From Bacillus_BA fengqiuensis (lineage in GTDB: Bacteria > Bacillota > Bacilli > Bacillales > Bacillaceae_H): a stretch of DNA of 64,000 nt. The DNA lies in the NCBI GenBank assembly GCA_030813035.1, contig JAUSTV010000001.1. One strand, written 5' to 3'. Of this stretch, positions 39,716 to 48,707 are shown in pieces. A program made the translations under genes and the position numbers. Under the pieces are notes generated by a model. The model saw nothing but the letters and a program-made list of their open reading frames with translations, made no database searches and was not told where the DNA came from. Positions within the stretch are counted from its first letter, which is position 1. Each line of letters opens with the position of its first letter.

Positions 39716-40897
39716 ATGAATAGAAACGAAAACCGGAAACGGAAGAGGAGACGAAAGGAAAAGCAGTTTTGGCGTTTGCTGAGTGCTCTATTAAGTTTGT
39801 TAGTTGTATTGATTGCGATCAATGTATATGACTTCGGGCCAGGCGAGCAGCAAACCGTTTCAAAACCTGTAGAGGAAAGCGCTCTCATCGAAAGGGATCT
39901 TCCGGAAAAAGAAAATTATCTCGATCCCAAATTGATTATTGAAGAAGAGGATCTTCATGAGCCCATCACGATTTCGTTTGCAGGGGACGTCTTGCTCGAT
40001 TCAGGGGTCGGAAAAGATATGGAAGCTCACGGTGTTTCCTACCCGTTTAAGCATGTGGCTTCACTTTTAGCCAAAGCGGATCTTGCGGCAGTCAATCTAG
40101 AAACTCCCGTTTCAACAAGAGGGGCGCCTTTTCAAAAACAGTTTACCTTTCGCTCTCGTCCAGAAACGCTTCAAGGGGTAGCGGATGCTGGAATAGATGT
40201 TGTATCGCTCGCCAATAATCATACACTCGATTACGGAGAAAAAGCGTTATTGGATACAATGGATCATTTACAAGCATACCGCATCGGATATACGGGCGCC
40301 GGAAAAAATGAAAAAGAGGCCTTCGCTGCCTACTATACGACCATTAAAGGGAAAAAAATCGCCATTCTCGGTTTAAGCAGGGTACTGCCAGATGTATCAT
40401 GGTTCGCCAAAAAGGACCGTGCAGGCATTGCCAATGCCTATCATGAGGAACCAATGATGGGTTATGTGAAAAAAGCGGTCCAATCATCCGACTACACCAT
40501 CGTGATGATTCATTGGAATAAGGAGCTAGCGGATTACCCAGAGGGATACGCCAAAACGCTGGCCCGGCAATTCATCGATGCAGGAGTTACAGCGGTAATC
40601 GGCTCACACAGCCATTCGCTTATGGGCATTGAATATTATAAAGGATCCCCAATTTATTACAGTCTCGGCAATTTTGTCTTTACAAATTCTTCGGTTCAAA
40701 AAGGCAGAGAGACGATGATTGCACATATTACGCTTGATAATGGAGCCGTCTCCAGCAGCCTCACACCTTTAAAAATTGTCGCCCATCAGCCCGTTCCGAT
40801 GGATAAAGCATATAATGAACAATTAATCAAAAAATTGAATGATCTATCTTACAATGTTCAAATTGACGAAAAAGGAAATGTTAGTTTAGCAGATTGA
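39716..40897 (+). CDS. CapA-family (PgsA-like) metallophosphatase-fold protein
   Basis: A 393-residue protein: a strongly basic N-terminus (RKRKRRRKEKQ), one membrane anchor (about 20-40), then an extracellular CapA domain. Family motifs are ITISFAGDVLLDSGVGKDM, ADLAAVNLETPVSTRGAPF, DVVSLANNHTLDYGEKALLD, VIVMIHWN-like DYTIVMIHWNKELADYP and AVIGSHSHSLMGIEYYKGSP, with metal-binding Asp, Asn and His as in calcineurin-like phosphatases. In B. anthracis and B. subtilis, CapA/PgsA helps export poly-gamma-glutamate, but no capB or capC is nearby, so the role here is open. It has AAAGGGG upstream and a strong terminator behind, so it is a single-gene unit. Confidence 0.88.
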   Translation: MNRNENRKRKRRRKEKQFWRLLSALLSLLVVLIAINVYDFGPGEQQTVSKPVEESALIERDLPEKENYLDPKLIIEEEDLHEPITISFAGDVLLDSGVGKDMEAHGVSYPFKHVASLLAKADLAAVNLETPVSTRGAPFQKQFTFRSRPETLQGVADAGIDVVSLANNHTLDYGEKALLDTMDHLQAYRIGYTGAGKNEKEAFAAYYTTIKGKKIAILGLSRVLPDVSWFAKKDRAGIANAYHEEPMMGYVKKAVQSSDYTIVMIHWNKELADYPEGYAKTLARQFIDAGVTAVIGSHSHSLMGIEYYKGSPIYYSLGNFVFTNSSVQKGRETMIAHITLDNGAVSSSLTPLKIVAHQPVPMDKAYNEQLIKKLNDLSYNVQIDEKGNVSLAD

Positions 40898-40913
40898 TAG
40901 AGAGGACCCGTCT

Positions 40914-40951
40914 AAAAAAAGATGCAATCAAGGATGATTGCATCTTTTTTT
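40914..40951 (+). terminator. Strong terminator after the CapA-like gene
   Basis: AAAAAAAGATGCAATCA (40914-40930) and TGATTGCATCTTTTTTT (40935-40951), a perfect 17 bp stem with an AGGA loop. Confidence 0.95.
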
Positions 40952-41010
40952 GTCGGACTCCGTTCAAACCAGCATTGTTGTTTAACAGATCATTTTATAA
41001 ATATCGTCGT

Positions 41011-41292
41011 TCAGATTTTATTCTGTGCTGTCAACAAGTCTAAAAATACAGAAGCAACAATGTTCATTAAACATGAAAGGCTGATAGCAGTACTTAAAAA
41101 GCTTAACTGATTATCTTCGATTCCCTTTGTCCAAAAGATGCCGGCTAAAATTCCGCAAAATGAGAGGACAAAGATGAAAAGTGAGGGAATATATTTTAAG
41201 AAGGGCCTTTCCTTATATCCTTTGTATAGAAGAAGGGTAAGAGAGAATAGGGCGCAAAAGCCAATGATAGACACCCACCCGAATTCATTCAC
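41011..41292 (-). CDS. Small membrane protein, three hydrophobic segments
   Basis: A 93-residue protein from a GTG at 41292 (GAGGTGA 6 bp upstream; a TTG two codons earlier is an alternative). Hydrophobic segments at about 6-24, 34-54 and 64-85 with a short basic loop (YKGYKERPFLKYIP) between the first two. No family motif is visible. It is similar in size and layout to uncharacterised Bacillus membrane proteins of about 90 residues. Converges with the CapA-like gene. Confidence 0.5.
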   Translation of the reverse strand: MNEFGWVSIIGFCALFSLTLLLYKGYKERPFLKYIPSLFIFVLSFCGILAGIFWTKGIEDNQLSFLSTAISLSCLMNIVASVFLDLLTAQNKI

Positions 41293-41750
41293 TGACAATC
41301 ACCTCGAACGTGCCGTTTTAATATCACTTTTCCCAATAGAGATTGAAAGAAAGTCATCATACTAAAAAATCTTCTCGTGTAGTGTACCACATAGATGTAA
41401 ATTTGAGGTAAATATGATAAAGGGAATGATAAGATTACATTAAGATTATGTATTAATAATGGGGCATGGGCAAAAAGTCTATGCCTTATTATTTACGGAT
41501 AAGTCTTGGCTGAAAGTGTGCGAAGAAAGCTGCTTTGCACGAACGATTCGAACCTTTCGCTGTGAACCTTTTTCATGAAAAAAACTTTATGAACGCCAAG
41601 ACAATCAGTCACTTCCATTGCGATAGGTCAATGGGGATAACTTTCGCATTGTATGGTTCACATATTGACAGGGGAACATATAGGCATGGATGTATCTTAT
41701 CTTGCCGTTTTGTTGGAATTAGGGTATGAGTGGAAAGGAAGGGAATACGA
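41293..41750. other. Intergenic region upstream of the CrtI-like gene
   Basis: No supported gene is visible. A 22-codon ORF (ATG about 41685) ends by overlapping the GTG of the next gene and has only a weak GGGGAAC site, so it may be chance. The rest is AT-rich without repeats. Confidence 0.35.
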
Positions 41751-43211
41751 GTGAAGCGAGTTTTAATTGTAGGAGGCGGGCTCGGCGGGCTTGCAGCCGG
41801 AATGAAATTGAAGGCCAACGGGTACGAGGTCTCTATTTTTGAACAAAACCATCATTTCGGCGGGAAAATGATACCCGTTCAGCTTGGGGATTATTCCTTT
41901 GATTTCGGCCCGACTTCCATTACAATGCCGCGAGTTTTTCAGGAAATTTTAGCAGAGGCGGGGGAAAACCCCGATGATTATTTGGAATTCATCAAGCTTG
42001 ATACGCATACAGCCACCTTTTTTCCAGATAGGACACCTTTTTTCATGACAACGGATCGAATCGAAATGATTGAACAGCTCGAACGGCTCGATCCGCATGC
42101 GGAAATCAGTTATTATGATTATTTGGAAGAAGTAAAGATGCTATATGAGACGGTAGAAAAGCAGTTTTTTTACCGGACGTTTTCTTCTTGGACCGATTAT
42201 TTCGATCCCTCACTGTTTCAAGCGCTGTGGTCTGTTCGCCCGTTTGAAACGATGGATCATTTTCACCGTCAGTTTTTTCGAAATGATTACGTTCGCCACA
42301 CATTCAATCGCTATGCAACCTACATTGGCGCATCTCCTTTTACATCGCCTGCTGCCTTTGCGTACATCGGACATCTTGAGCTCAATGAAGGGGTGTATTA
42401 TGTCAAAGGTGGGAATATAAAAATTGCCAAGGCCTTTACGGATGTGTTGGCAAAGCTTGGAGCCAATCTTTATACCAGCACAAAAGTGAGAAAAATAATC
42501 GTTGAGCAAAAACAGGCAAAAGGGATACAATTGGAGAATGGAGAAACGATCAGTGGAGATATAGTCATCGTCAATGGAGATTTGCTGACGGCTTATCCAG
42601 ATTTAGTGGAGGAAAAGCATCGTCCTCATTTTAAAAATGCGAAAGAGGATCGGTATGAACCTCCCCTGTCAGCTTTTGTCATTATGGCTGGGCTGAAGGA
42701 ACGGAACCCTCATTTCATTCATCATCAAGTGTACCTTTCCAGCGATTATGAGGCAGAGTTTCACGAGTTGTTTCAAAAGAAGCGTTTGCCGAGCGATCCG
42801 ACCGTTTGTGTTTGGAATTCATCCTATACTGATCCCGAGAGAGCGCCTGGCGATAATTTATTTATCTTGGTAAAAGCACCTGCTGTCAGCAGTTCGGCCA
42901 GCTATAGCCCAGAGGAGTATAAGCTTCTTATTTATGAAAAGCTAAAACGATTCGGGGTGGATATTCCTTCCCAACTTGTGGTGGAAAAAGTCATTACTGG
43001 AGCTGATATTGCTTCTACCTTTTCGGCGTATAAAGGAGCGTTATACGGCATCCGTTCGAATGGGAAGTTAGACAGTTTTCTGCGGTCAAGCAATAAATCA
43101 AAAGATATTCCCAATTTATATTTTTCCGAAGGGACGACTCATGCAGGGGGAGGCTTGCCGATGGCCGTAATCAGCGCCCTAAATGTTGCTGGTGCGATTA
43201 TACATAAGTAA
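41751..43211 (+). CDS. Phytoene desaturase (CrtI/CrtN)-family FAD oxidoreductase
   Basis: A 486-residue flavoprotein. The GTG at 41751 lies after AAGGAAGGG. The N-terminal dinucleotide-binding motif is VLIVGGGLGGLAAGMKLKAN, then FEQNHHFGGKMIPVQLGDYS and FDFGPTSITMP. The C-terminal family motif reads LYFSEGTTHAGGGLPMAVIS, as in CrtI, CrtN and CrtNb desaturases or oxidases of carotenoid paths. The middle region (HLELNEGVYYVKGGNIKIA) also fits. No phytoene or dehydrosqualene synthase gene is beside it, so it is a solitary member and its substrate cannot be told from the sequence. Confidence 0.82.
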   Translation: MKRVLIVGGGLGGLAAGMKLKANGYEVSIFEQNHHFGGKMIPVQLGDYSFDFGPTSITMPRVFQEILAEAGENPDDYLEFIKLDTHTATFFPDRTPFFMTTDRIEMIEQLERLDPHAEISYYDYLEEVKMLYETVEKQFFYRTFSSWTDYFDPSLFQALWSVRPFETMDHFHRQFFRNDYVRHTFNRYATYIGASPFTSPAAFAYIGHLELNEGVYYVKGGNIKIAKAFTDVLAKLGANLYTSTKVRKIIVEQKQAKGIQLENGETISGDIVIVNGDLLTAYPDLVEEKHRPHFKNAKEDRYEPPLSAFVIMAGLKERNPHFIHHQVYLSSDYEAEFHELFQKKRLPSDPTVCVWNSSYTDPERAPGDNLFILVKAPAVSSSASYSPEEYKLLIYEKLKRFGVDIPSQLVVEKVITGADIASTFSAYKGALYGIRSNGKLDSFLRSSNKSKDIPNLYFSEGTTHAGGGLPMAVISALNVAGAIIHK

Positions 43212-43419
43212 AAGCTGGAAGAGGACTATCGCTTCTTTTCCTTTCTTCCAGCAGCCTATATAATGAGAAGGCTTTGATAAAAATGCTATTAATTTTTGCA
43301 TTTCTGTCACAGGCTTTCTATTATGTAAGAAATATGTTTGTTTGTCGTTTGGCTGTTTCCCGAAAGCAATCATATGTATGAAAACAGCCTAAATCTTTCA
43401 AAGGTGGATTCCAGCATTT

Positions 43420-44136
43420 ATGATTTGGTTTACGTTTTTATTGTTATTTTTAACGGTCATCCGTCCCTATTTCGAGAGTGTCGCCATCCCGAGATTGGGC
43501 ACCGGACCCAAACGGCTTCGCTTTTACAAAGAACAAATTGCCTTTTACGTTTTCATCTTCTTATTATTTGGAGCCGTGATTGTACTTTATGAAATTCCAT
43601 TATCGTTTTTCGGATGGAATGGCGCCTTTTTGGAAACAGTGAACGAATCCACCTATTTTCCCAAAGTGATTAGTTATTTGCTTTTGCTCGGTTATGTTCT
43701 GTACTTGCTGTTATGCTTTGCGATTCAATGGATGAAAGACAGTGGAGAAAAAGTGTTTGATGAAAATGAACTGCCGCGTTCCATTGAAGTGACATTGCCG
43801 AAAACGAAAAAAGAATATTCGTGGTGGCTTGTTTATTCCGTTCTTTCCGCATTGGCGGAAGCCGTCGTGTATATGCCATTTTTCATTTATTATGTCCAGC
43901 AATTGCTTCGGGTCGACAATCCTTATTTAATGATATTGTGTACGGCGTTGTTGTATATGATGAGTCATTTGGCTTTCCAGAAAGATCGCTTAAGCATCCA
44001 AACATTGCTTGTCGGCGCCTTCCTGGCAGCTTTATACATGATGACGAATTCTATCGTTCCGCTTCTTCTTTTTTACGGGGTAAGCTTCATGATTTCCGAC
44101 TTGTACCAAGAATCCCAGCGCCCATCAGACATATAA
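43420..44136 (+). CDS. CPBP (Abi/CAAX protease-like) membrane protein lacking the catalytic motif
   Basis: A 238-residue protein with about seven hydrophobic segments. The layout and C-terminal half resemble the CPBP intramembrane metalloprotease family (Rce1/Abi). In active members the first motif is EExxxR; here the equivalent position reads SALAEAVVYMPFF, that is E-A instead of E-E and M instead of R. The later helix keeps a His (LLYMMSHLAFQ). The protein is therefore probably not a protease, or else the family call is wrong. AAAGGTGG lies upstream at long spacing. It has a strong terminator behind it. Confidence 0.45.
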   Translation: MIWFTFLLLFLTVIRPYFESVAIPRLGTGPKRLRFYKEQIAFYVFIFLLFGAVIVLYEIPLSFFGWNGAFLETVNESTYFPKVISYLLLLGYVLYLLLCFAIQWMKDSGEKVFDENELPRSIEVTLPKTKKEYSWWLVYSVLSALAEAVVYMPFFIYYVQQLLRVDNPYLMILCTALLYMMSHLAFQKDRLSIQTLLVGAFLAALYMMTNSIVPLLLFYGVSFMISDLYQESQRPSDI

Positions 44137-44162
44137 GGTTATTCAAATAAAAGGACGAGCAC

Positions 44163-44210
44163 AAAGAAAAGGCCCGCGCATTCATTCATTTGAGCGCGGG
44201 CCTTTTCTTT
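44163..44210 (+). terminator. Strong terminator after the CPBP-like gene
   Basis: AAAGAAAAGGCCCGCGC (44163-44179) and GCGCGGGCCTTTTCTTT (44194-44210), a perfect 17 bp stem. The 235 bp that follow, up to the GvpL/F-like gene, hold no other feature I can name. Confidence 0.95.
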
Positions 44211-44445
44211 CTATTTAAAGGGGGGACGGGGTGTACATATATTTAGACGAACGAATCAAGAAAAAGTTTCAAAAAATGTGAAATTAAGAGTGGTTCAGTA
44301 AAAAAACATTTCGTTTACATCCTTTCGTCTATTCTATCTTCTCTTTTATATGAGGTAAGGAGCTCGTCTAATCAAAAAGACAGCTAGTTTCATAAAATGA
44401 ATTATCTTGCTATGAGGAGTTAATCGTGAGGAGAGCAGAATAGAA

Positions 44446-45267
44446 ATGATGGTTGATGAAGAAAAAGTTATATATGTATACGGCCTAATCCCGACTATGG
44501 AAATAGAAATGGCCAGTCAGGACAAAAATATCCAAAACGTGCGATTGGAAGAGTTTGGAGGTGTAACAGCCGTTTTAGATTATGTGGATGTCCAATCGGT
44601 TACCCCGCAGAATACAGAGAGAATTTTAAACGATGTCCAGTGGATGAAAGAGAAGAAGATGCATCATCATGAAGTATTAACGCTTCTTCAACAACAATTT
44701 ACGGTTATCCCTTTAAAATTCTGTACCATCTTTACTGATAGAAAGAGCCTTGAAGAGATGGTAGCTGAACATTATGAAGAGTTGGTTTCCCTATGTACTT
44801 TTTTACGTGAAAAAGAGGAGTGGAATTTAAAGATTTATTGCAACAAAGAAAAGTTTAAAGAATTTATTATGCAAAGCAATGAATCTCTTAAAATAGCGCG
44901 AAAAGAAATAGATGGGGTCCCATCCCCCAGACGTTTTTTTATGAAAAAGAAGTTAGACACGGTGATTGAAAATGAAATCGAAATTGAAATGAATCGAATA
45001 TGTAACGATCTGCATGAAGAAGCGGTATCAATCTCCATCGAGGATTTCGTTGAAAATGTGCGAAGCGGGGATGTAACTGTAACTCAGGGAGAAGAAGAAA
45101 TAGCATGGAGCAGTGTTTACTTAATGGATCGCAGAGAAATAGACGAGTTTATACACATCATTAAACAGCATGAGAATGCGTTTGAACAGATGGGATTTTC
45201 GTTCAAGTCTTTTGGACCGTCGCCTGTCTATCATTTTGTCAACTTGGATATAAAAAGGAATACGTAA
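44446..45267 (+). CDS. Orphan gas vesicle protein of the GvpL/GvpF family
   Basis: A 273-residue soluble protein. It begins EEKVIYVYGLIPTMEIEMAS, the typical YxYGI/V start of GvpL/F, with FGGVTAVLDYVDVQSVTP as the second element, then HHHEVLTLLQQQFTVIPLKF and CTIFTDRKSLEEMV, and a C-terminal FGPSPVYHFVNLDIKR like the family's GPWPPYSF end. GvpL/F proteins are accessory factors bound to gas vesicles. No gvpA, gvpN or other gvp gene occurs in the window, so this is an isolated copy. Its role outside gas vesicles is unknown. GAGGAGAG precedes the ATG. Confidence 0.85.
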   Translation: MMVDEEKVIYVYGLIPTMEIEMASQDKNIQNVRLEEFGGVTAVLDYVDVQSVTPQNTERILNDVQWMKEKKMHHHEVLTLLQQQFTVIPLKFCTIFTDRKSLEEMVAEHYEELVSLCTFLREKEEWNLKIYCNKEKFKEFIMQSNESLKIARKEIDGVPSPRRFFMKKKLDTVIENEIEIEMNRICNDLHEEAVSISIEDFVENVRSGDVTVTQGEEEIAWSSVYLMDRREIDEFIHIIKQHENAFEQMGFSFKSFGPSPVYHFVNLDIKRNT

Positions 45268-45371
45268 CCGGAGTTTAGCACTATTTTACTTAAACGGGAC
45301 AAACATCGTGACCGCTTTTCTTTCTATTTCATAGATTGTTATGAAGTTAATAGATTAAGAGGAGTGGGAAG

Positions 45372-45533
45372 ATGTTTGGATATTAGATGGTAAAAATGGT
45401 CCGCACACATGCGGGTAAAATGGAGAGGCCGCTTCGTGAGATTTTATTAAATTTATATAGGCCGTTTAAATGGACACCGTGTTTTATGCATAAAATGCTG
45501 GAAGGGTAGATCAAACATACAAAAAAGTTACAG
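45372..45533 (+). pseudogene. Conserved AprX 5' end broken by two in-frame amber codons
   Basis: An ATG at 45372, 8 bp after AAGAGGAG, opens a frame continuous with aprX: MFGY, TAG (45384-45386), MVKMVRTHAGKMERPLREIL and LNLYRPFKWTPCFMHKMLEG, TAG (45507-45509), then IKHTKKLQ and the protease ORF. From memory, B. subtilis AprX begins with the same MFGY... and PFKWTPCF segments, so this is the ancestral N-terminus. The two TAG codons are the only breaks and there is no frameshift. The ribosome binding site remains intact. Confidence 0.75.
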
Positions 45534-46760
45534 GTGATTGTAGAATTCGATCAAAACGAATGTTCTTTTGAAGAAACATGCAATCAAGTAAAAGGAATCA
45601 TGAACGCTCATTACAAATCCAGCATTAGACAGGAATTCTCCCGTGTCTCTTGTATCAGCATGGAATTAACACCTGGGGCACTGGAAGAGATGCTGGATTC
45701 AATGACAAATGTCAAGAGGGTGTATATGAACCGGGAAGTTCGAGCTTTGCTGGATGTAGCGATTCCTTCTGCCAATGCCAAAAACATTGAAAGGAACGGG
45801 ACGACACTTACTGGAAGCGGAATGACGATTGCCGTTATTGATACAGGAATTTATCGGCATCCGGATTTGAAAATTGAGGGATTTGTCGACTTTGTCAATG
45901 GAGAATTAGATGCGTATGATGATAACGGACATGGTACCCATTGTGCTGGAGCGGCAGCGGGGAATGGAGCGGCTTCTTCTGGACAATACATGGGAGCGGC
46001 GCCGGGGGCAAACGTGATTGGGGTAAAAGTACTGGATAAATTGGGGTCAGGTTCACTGGAAACCGTTATGAAGGGAATTGATTGGTGTATCAGTTACAAT
46101 GAAGATCCAGCAAATGAAGCAAAAAAGATTAATATTATTAGCCTGTCACTCGGGGCTGACCCGGATCCGAAATTATATCCAAAAGAAAACGACGACAAGA
46201 TGGTCCAATATGTGGAAATGGCATGGAACAGCGGCATTGTCGTGTGTGCCGCGGCAGGAAATTCAGGTCCGGATAGAGGAACGATTGCAACCCCTGGAAT
46301 CAGCGATCAAATTATTACAGTCGGTGCACTCGATGATCGCAATACGAAGGAAACAAGAACCGATGATGTTGTTGCGGATTTTTCCAGCAGAGGACCTACC
46401 CCGTATAAATATAAAGACGAGGAAGGTAATGAGAAAGACGTGTTAAAACCGGACATTTTAGCTCCAGGCGTGAACATCGTTTCCTTGCGTTCCCCGAACT
46501 CTTATTTGGATAAGCTGCAAAAATCGAGCCGTGTCGGATCTGACTATTTCGTGTTGTCAGGAACATCCATGGCCACACCGATCTGTGCCGGCATTGCGGC
46601 ACTTGTGTTGCAGGCCAATCCTAATGCTTCACCAAAAGATGTGAAAGATCTATTGAGAGAAGGTGCCGATTTATGGAAGGGGATAGACCCGAATGTGTAT
46701 GGTGCCGGCTACATTAACGCTGCAAGATCCATTTCCATGTTGCCAAACGAAAATGATTAA
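45534..46760 (+). CDS. aprX: AprX-type intracellular subtilisin-like serine protease
   Basis: A 408-residue subtilase from the GTG at 45534. Catalytic Asp103 in AVIDTGIYRHPDL, His133 in DDNGHGTHCAGA, and Ser345 in SGTSMATPICAG, with the oxyanion Asn in CAAAGNSGPDRG. No signal peptide, consistent with the intracellular AprX group. The N-terminal part (1-75) is the inhibitor I9-like prodomain, with VKRVYMNREVRALLD before the mature domain. The GTG has only a weak site (ACAG), while the original start 54 codons upstream is separated by two amber codons, so expression may be reduced or use restart. The catalytic domain is fully intact, which suggests recent change or continued function. Confidence 0.88.
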   Translation: MIVEFDQNECSFEETCNQVKGIMNAHYKSSIRQEFSRVSCISMELTPGALEEMLDSMTNVKRVYMNREVRALLDVAIPSANAKNIERNGTTLTGSGMTIAVIDTGIYRHPDLKIEGFVDFVNGELDAYDDNGHGTHCAGAAAGNGAASSGQYMGAAPGANVIGVKVLDKLGSGSLETVMKGIDWCISYNEDPANEAKKINIISLSLGADPDPKLYPKENDDKMVQYVEMAWNSGIVVCAAAGNSGPDRGTIATPGISDQIITVGALDDRNTKETRTDDVVADFSSRGPTPYKYKDEEGNEKDVLKPDILAPGVNIVSLRSPNSYLDKLQKSSRVGSDYFVLSGTSMATPICAGIAALVLQANPNASPKDVKDLLREGADLWKGIDPNVYGAGYINAARSISMLPNEND

Positions 46761-46771
46761 AGCCAATGAAG

Positions 46772-46824
46772 TTGAAAAGAAGCGGCAGGGAAAATCCAAT
46801 GATTTTTCTGCTGCTTCTTTTCAA
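46772..46824 (+). terminator. Terminator after aprX
   Basis: TTGAAAAGAAGC (46772-46783) and GCTTCTTTTCAA (46813-46824), a perfect 12 bp stem extended by GCAG/CTGC inside. Confidence 0.85.
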
Positions 46825-46859
46825 TTAAAATTGTGTATGTTCCTATAATACATATCCCC

Positions 46860-47669
46860 TCATAAAGGTAAATCTCTTTTTTGGAACAGGAAAGTTCCTA
46901 TACTATATAAAATGATTCCGAGGATGGCCAAAAAGAGGGATGATCCAACGATACTCGAAGAGTCATTGGCAATTCCGAGCGGGTCAAATAAGGAGAACAA
47001 AGAGATATTGCGCATCCATTCCAGCTTTTCACTGAGTTTGCCGACGAAATCCGTTCCGTAAAAAAGCATCGTCACGACAGCGCTGATCCCAAGCGCCTGT
47101 TTTTCGTCATTCACCCAGCAGGAAAATAGAAATGCATATCCCGAAACGACAAAAAACAAAAGAAACACCATAAGGTTTACCTTCAGAAACCCTGCAATTT
47201 GAAAATCAGTACCTTCTATGCCGTATATCCCGACAAGCAGTCCCGTAATCGTTGTTGCCCCTACAATGACAAGAAGGCCGGTGATCAGTACAAGTGCCTG
47301 TGTAACAGCGATCGTTCGGCGGGAATTGGGGGTAGCGAGTAAGTAAGCCATCGAGCCCCGTTCTACGAGTTTTGCAACTAGTTGACTGGCGGTAATTAAG
47401 CTGAAAATGGCTAATATGACAACAAGGAGGGAGCCGTAATATTTTCCAGCGATAAAATCGCCCAATGACTGAAACCCGGCTTCCATATCAAATGCTTTCA
47501 AAAAGTTTTTCGGCAAGGATTGCATCAATTCTTGCAGCCCTTTTGCATTCGCGATGGAAGGATAGATGGTGATAATGAGCCATAAATAAAGAGCCGAGCC
47601 TACCGCATAGCTCGTGATGGACTTGCTGTACACCTTCAACATCGTGCGATAAAGTTTTCCATTCATCAT
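46860..47669 (-). CDS. ABC-2-type exporter permease
   Basis: A 269-residue membrane protein with six hydrophobic segments and a large loop after the first, the usual layout of ABC-2 permeases. Landmarks are GKYYGSLLVVILAIFSLITA and LVERGSMAYLLATPNSRRTI, the cytoplasmic coupling-helix region. It overlaps the ATPase gene by 4 bp (ATGA), so the two subunits are translated together. The pair is divergent from a TetR gene at 48708 and likely repressed by it. Substrate unknown; drug or lipid export is common for such pairs. Confidence 0.85.
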   Translation of the reverse strand: MMNGKLYRTMLKVYSKSITSYAVGSALYLWLIITIYPSIANAKGLQELMQSLPKNFLKAFDMEAGFQSLGDFIAGKYYGSLLVVILAIFSLITASQLVAKLVERGSMAYLLATPNSRRTIAVTQALVLITGLLVIVGATTITGLLVGIYGIEGTDFQIAGFLKVNLMVFLLFFVVSGYAFLFSCWVNDEKQALGISAVVTMLFYGTDFVGKLSEKLEWMRNISLFSLFDPLGIANDSSSIVGSSLFLAILGIILYSIGTFLFQKRDLPL

Positions 47670-48550
47670 GGGCGGCCTCCCCGGTCATAGAAGTTCATAA
47701 AAAGATCCTCAAGGTTTTGAGCATGCACCGTTACATTCATGATGTGAAGAGTCGAAAGGAGAGAGAAAAAGGACGAATAATCTCCCTGTACGGTGACCCG
47801 GACTCGATTTGAGCCCACTCTTTCTGTTTCATAGATACTTGCAAGAAGCTTTTGAATATCCTCTTCATTTTCGAGGGCAAGATCAAACACTTTTCGTTGT
47901 TTTGTCTGCAACTCATCTATCTTTTCATCCGCCGCAATTCTTCCATCTTTAATCATGACGACACGGTCACAAGCGCGTTCAACTTCCATGAAGCTATGGG
48001 AAGACATTAAGATGGCGGCACCTCGTGCTTTCTCTTCAATCACTAAATCAAGAAAGGTTTGCTGCATGAGCGGATCCAACCCAGATGTCGGTTCATCCAA
48101 TATGAGGACATCCGGCCGATGCATAAAAGCTGCTGTAATGCCTACTTTTTGCTTCATTCCTTTTGACATTTTTCGAATTGGAGTGGCCGCATCGAATTGC
48201 AAACGATCAATGAGTTCGTTCCGGTATGTTTCATCGTTCATTTTTCGCATTCCGCCAAGAAGCTTTAAAAATTCGATTCCGTTCATTCCGTCCAAAAAGG
48301 AGATTTCGCCCGGTAGATATCCAACTCGTTTTTGGATGTCCGCTGCATGTGACCACGTATCCAATCCAAAAATGGCTGCATTTCCTTTAGATGGCTTCAT
48401 AAATCCCATTAAATGGCGAATGGTCGTTGATTTTCCGGCACCGTTTGGCCCTAAAAATCCTACCACTTCACCAGGCGAAACGGAAAAACTTACATCAAAA
48501 ATCCCTTTTCCATTTGAAAATTGCTTTGTTAATCCTTTTATTTCAATCAT
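47666..48550 (-). CDS. ABC exporter ATP-binding protein
   Basis: A 294-residue ABC ATPase. The ATG at 48550 is preferred over a longer frame because GGAAGATACCAA lies upstream. Walker A GPNGAGKSTT (about 38), signature KMSKGMKQKVGITAAF (about 135), Walker B PDVLILDEPTSGLDP and switch His in ILMSSHSFMEVE. The C-terminal 70 residues form the extra domain typical of CcmA/DrrA-like exporters. Works with the permease at 46860. Confidence 0.93.
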   Translation of the reverse strand: MIEIKGLTKQFSNGKGIFDVSFSVSPGEVVGFLGPNGAGKSTTIRHLMGFMKPSKGNAAIFGLDTWSHAADIQKRVGYLPGEISFLDGMNGIEFLKLLGGMRKMNDETYRNELIDRLQFDAATPIRKMSKGMKQKVGITAAFMHRPDVLILDEPTSGLDPLMQQTFLDLVIEEKARGAAILMSSHSFMEVERACDRVVMIKDGRIAADEKIDELQTKQRKVFDLALENEEDIQKLLASIYETERVGSNRVRVTVQGDYSSFFSLLSTLHIMNVTVHAQNLEDLFMNFYDRGGRP

Positions 48551-48581
48551 TTGGTATCTTCCTTTCAAGATGGGGAAGAGT

Positions 48582-48658
48582 TTTGAAATATTTGATGATA
48601 TATATTTCAAAAATATTGTATGATGACTTGAATAAAAAGGCAACATTTTTTGAAATAT
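48582..48658. promoter_or_regulatory. TTTGAAATAT repeats between the exporter and TetR genes
   Basis: TTTGAAATAT (48582-48591) and ATATTTCAAA (48602-48611) form a 10 bp inverted repeat; a third TTTGAAATAT lies at 48649-48658. They sit in the divergent promoter region and are likely operators of the TetR protein encoded at 48708. Confidence 0.65.
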
Positions 48659-48707
48659 ATTCGATAAGATAGTTCGAATTTGCTAAAATGACGATGGTGA
48701 TGAAAAA

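Noticed and set aside
41685..41753. 22-codon ORF overlapping the CrtI-like start
   Set aside because: Only a weak ribosome binding site and no recognisable content; it could be a leader peptide but cannot be supported.
45384..45509. Genome-wide amber recoding (for example pyrrolysine) as the reason for in-frame TAG
   Set aside because: TAG ends many intact genes here (urtE, glcD, malate synthase), and no recoding enzymes are seen; local mutation is simpler.
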